Part shown: one piece after another, positions 62,569-64,000 of the stretch
Position numbering within the stretch: position 1 is the first letter of the stretch
How the letters are laid out: each line of letters starts with the position of its first letter
Assembly (NCBI GenBank): GCA_022828595.1
Contig: JAKGHH010000005.1
Span: 55,919,655 to 55,983,654 of the forward strand
Length of the DNA: 64,000 nucleotides
Source: Nelumbo lutea
Lineage: Eukaryota; Streptophyta; Magnoliopsida; Proteales; Nelumbonaceae
Direction: 5' to 3'
Notes under the pieces: generated by a model
Database searches by the model: none
What the model was told of the DNA's origin: nothing
Seen by the model: the letters and a program-made list of their open reading frames with translations, nothing else
Translations under genes and position numbers: made by a program

Positions 62569-63112
62569 TAAAGAGACTAATGGGCATTAATATATTACCA
62601 TTTTAACCTTTATAGAAAAATACAAAATATATACAAAATAAATTAAGGGGTGTTAATATATTACAATTTTAATATTTAAACATGAAAAATGAAAAAAGTT
62701 CAAAAAAATCAAATATAAAATACATAAAAATTACAAAAATATAAAAAAAATTATAGAAATTTGCAAACAAAATAAAAAATTATTTTCAAATTATAGAACC
62801 TATAGAAATTGAAAAACAAATCAGAAAATAAAAATTGTACAAAAAACACCAAAAATTATAGAAAAACACAGAAATTGTAAATAAATAACAAAAATACAGG
62901 AAAATTTATAGATTGTAGAAAATAGAAAAATGTAAAAACAGAAACTATAAAAAAAACATTAGAAATTATAACAAAACATTATAAATGCAAAAAAAAAGAA
63001 AATGGAAAACTGAAATTACCATTTTCTCTTAACTCCACATTCAAGGGTAATTTGGTCATAAAAATTGTTATTTATGCTGACATGAACACCTCTGTTAAGA
63101 AGCATTAACGGC
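62569..63112. other. A-rich low-complexity stretch
   Basis: Between about 62620 and 63000 the sequence is a drifting array of ATAGAAAAATACAAAAATTA-like strings, with no coding capacity. Confidence 0.6.
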
Positions 63113-63386
63113 ATGGTTTTTAAAAATGAACCGATGACCGAACCAGTTAGGGGTCCGATTACCGGTTCGAACAGTCCGACTGTTCAACTTGAACAGCCGG
63201 CCCATTCTGAAAAAAATAAAAAACTTTCAAATTTGAAAAACGATAAACCATTCAAACGGTTAACTAGCCGATTCAGCGATTTGCTGACCAAAATCAACAA
63301 TTTTGGGGGAAAAGCAGTTTTAGGGGAAAACAGAACCAGTCAGGTGACCGGTTCCCGATTTCTCCAGTCTGATTTTGAAAACCATA
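63113..63386 (+). mobile_element. Mutator-like small repeat, copy H
   Basis: Begins ATGGTTTTTAAAAATGAACC and ends GATTTTGAAAACCATA. It contains GGCCCATTCTGAAAAAAAT-type and CGATTTGCTGACCAAAATC segments. Flanks ATTAACGGC (63104-63112) and ATTAACGAT (63387-63395) match at 7 of 9. The 92-codon frame within it is incidental. Confidence 0.7.
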
Positions 63387-64000
63387 ATTAACGATGCACT
63401 AACGGAAGGTGAGTTTTGGAAAATAAAAACTTTAAGTTCTAGACATTTTGAAAAATTGAGTTTAAGAGATGTTGAAAACTCATGATGAATTTTAGACAAT
63501 TTCCCTTTCTATATGACTTAATAAAAATGACCAATAAAACTAAAAAGTAAAACAGTCGGCTCCTTTAAGTAAAACCGACGAAGTTTACTTTTTCCCAACC
63601 TTTATAACATGGACACAGTACAGAAATGGTTCTGACCAAATATGTGAAATTTTCTTTGCCATACGATACAATACATGGGCTATATAACAATGGCTTTCAC
63701 CAGGAAAAAAAAAAGTGACATTCAAAAAAGGAAGCCGATTTTAAGAAAGCGAAATTCTTAAAAAATAGTGACAGATATTTAAATTCTGAACTTGCCAGCA
63801 AAATCAGTCGTGAAATACTGCGACAACTCCCATGTGAAAATAAAAGACGGAGATCTCTCTAGTCAAATCTCAAGACTGGGCCACATGGTTACAATTAATG
63901 GAAAGTTGAAGAGTTAAGAGTCTTAAGACTTGAGACTCCATACACCTTAATAACTATCATGCATTCAAACATTGGCCCCAGTTCAAAATTTAAAAAGCCA
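63387..64000. other. Window end, no gene recognised
   Basis: The first about 110 bp pair with 60976-61014 as the right arm of a foldback. The remainder shows nothing identifiable. Confidence 0.4.

Noticed and set aside
61901..62606. Two overlapping reading frames of about 195-204 codons (GGELPGGELP and SSPPGSSPP types)
   Set aside because: Both arise from the LTR minisatellite, on opposite strands, with matching low-complexity repeats. No start context or domain.

Overview
This window reads as nuclear DNA from a flowering plant. It is AT-rich, dominated by transposable elements, and its few genes are interrupted by spliceosomal introns. Two genes match plant proteins over their full length: COP9 signalosome subunit 8 (CSN8) and 60S ribosomal protein L3 (RPL3). 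The promoter of the second carries site II and telo-box motifs typical of plant ribosomal protein genes. I cannot name the species.

Genes. CSN8 lies on the minus strand (18488-26279, five exons, 197 aa), with a 5.6 kb intron 3 packed with nested transposons and an apparent GC-AG intron 1. RPL3 lies on the plus strand (47012-49939, five coding exons, 389 aa, plus a likely intron in the 5' leader). A single-exon minus-strand gene at 30210-30578 encodes a small secreted Asp/Glu/His-rich protein of unknown function. A possible broken or spliced gene starts at 10628. These genes are unrelated in function and share no operon-like logic.

Mobile DNA by region. 0-10 kb: copies of a 9-bp-TSD Mutator-like repeat, Tourist-like MITEs, Mutator-like foldbacks, and a dense run of hairpin MITEs at 5.9-8.2 kb. 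10-18 kb: the 10.6 kb candidate gene, GC-rich repeats, diverged direct repeats and a LINE scrap. 18-26 kb: CSN8 with its transposon-filled introns. 26-46 kb: hAT, Harbinger and Mutator-type non-autonomous elements, many with visible target-site duplications, one clear solo LTR, a second LTR candidate, and an RTE-type LINE tail. 46-50 kb: RPL3. 50-57 kb: a decayed L1-like LINE split by a hAT-like insertion that itself contains a solo LTR. 57-64 kb: more Mutator-like copies, a long hairpin MITE and a third copy of the solo LTR, with a perfect 5-bp duplication, inside another foldback.

I found no convincing new multi-gene system. The most unusual material is (1) a solo-LTR family carrying several internal minisatellite blocks, (2) a family of small Mutator-like elements with recognisable 9-bp duplications, (3) the clustered hairpin MITEs, and (4) the secreted acidic/histidine protein. 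All family assignments come from reading the sequence; no search was run.
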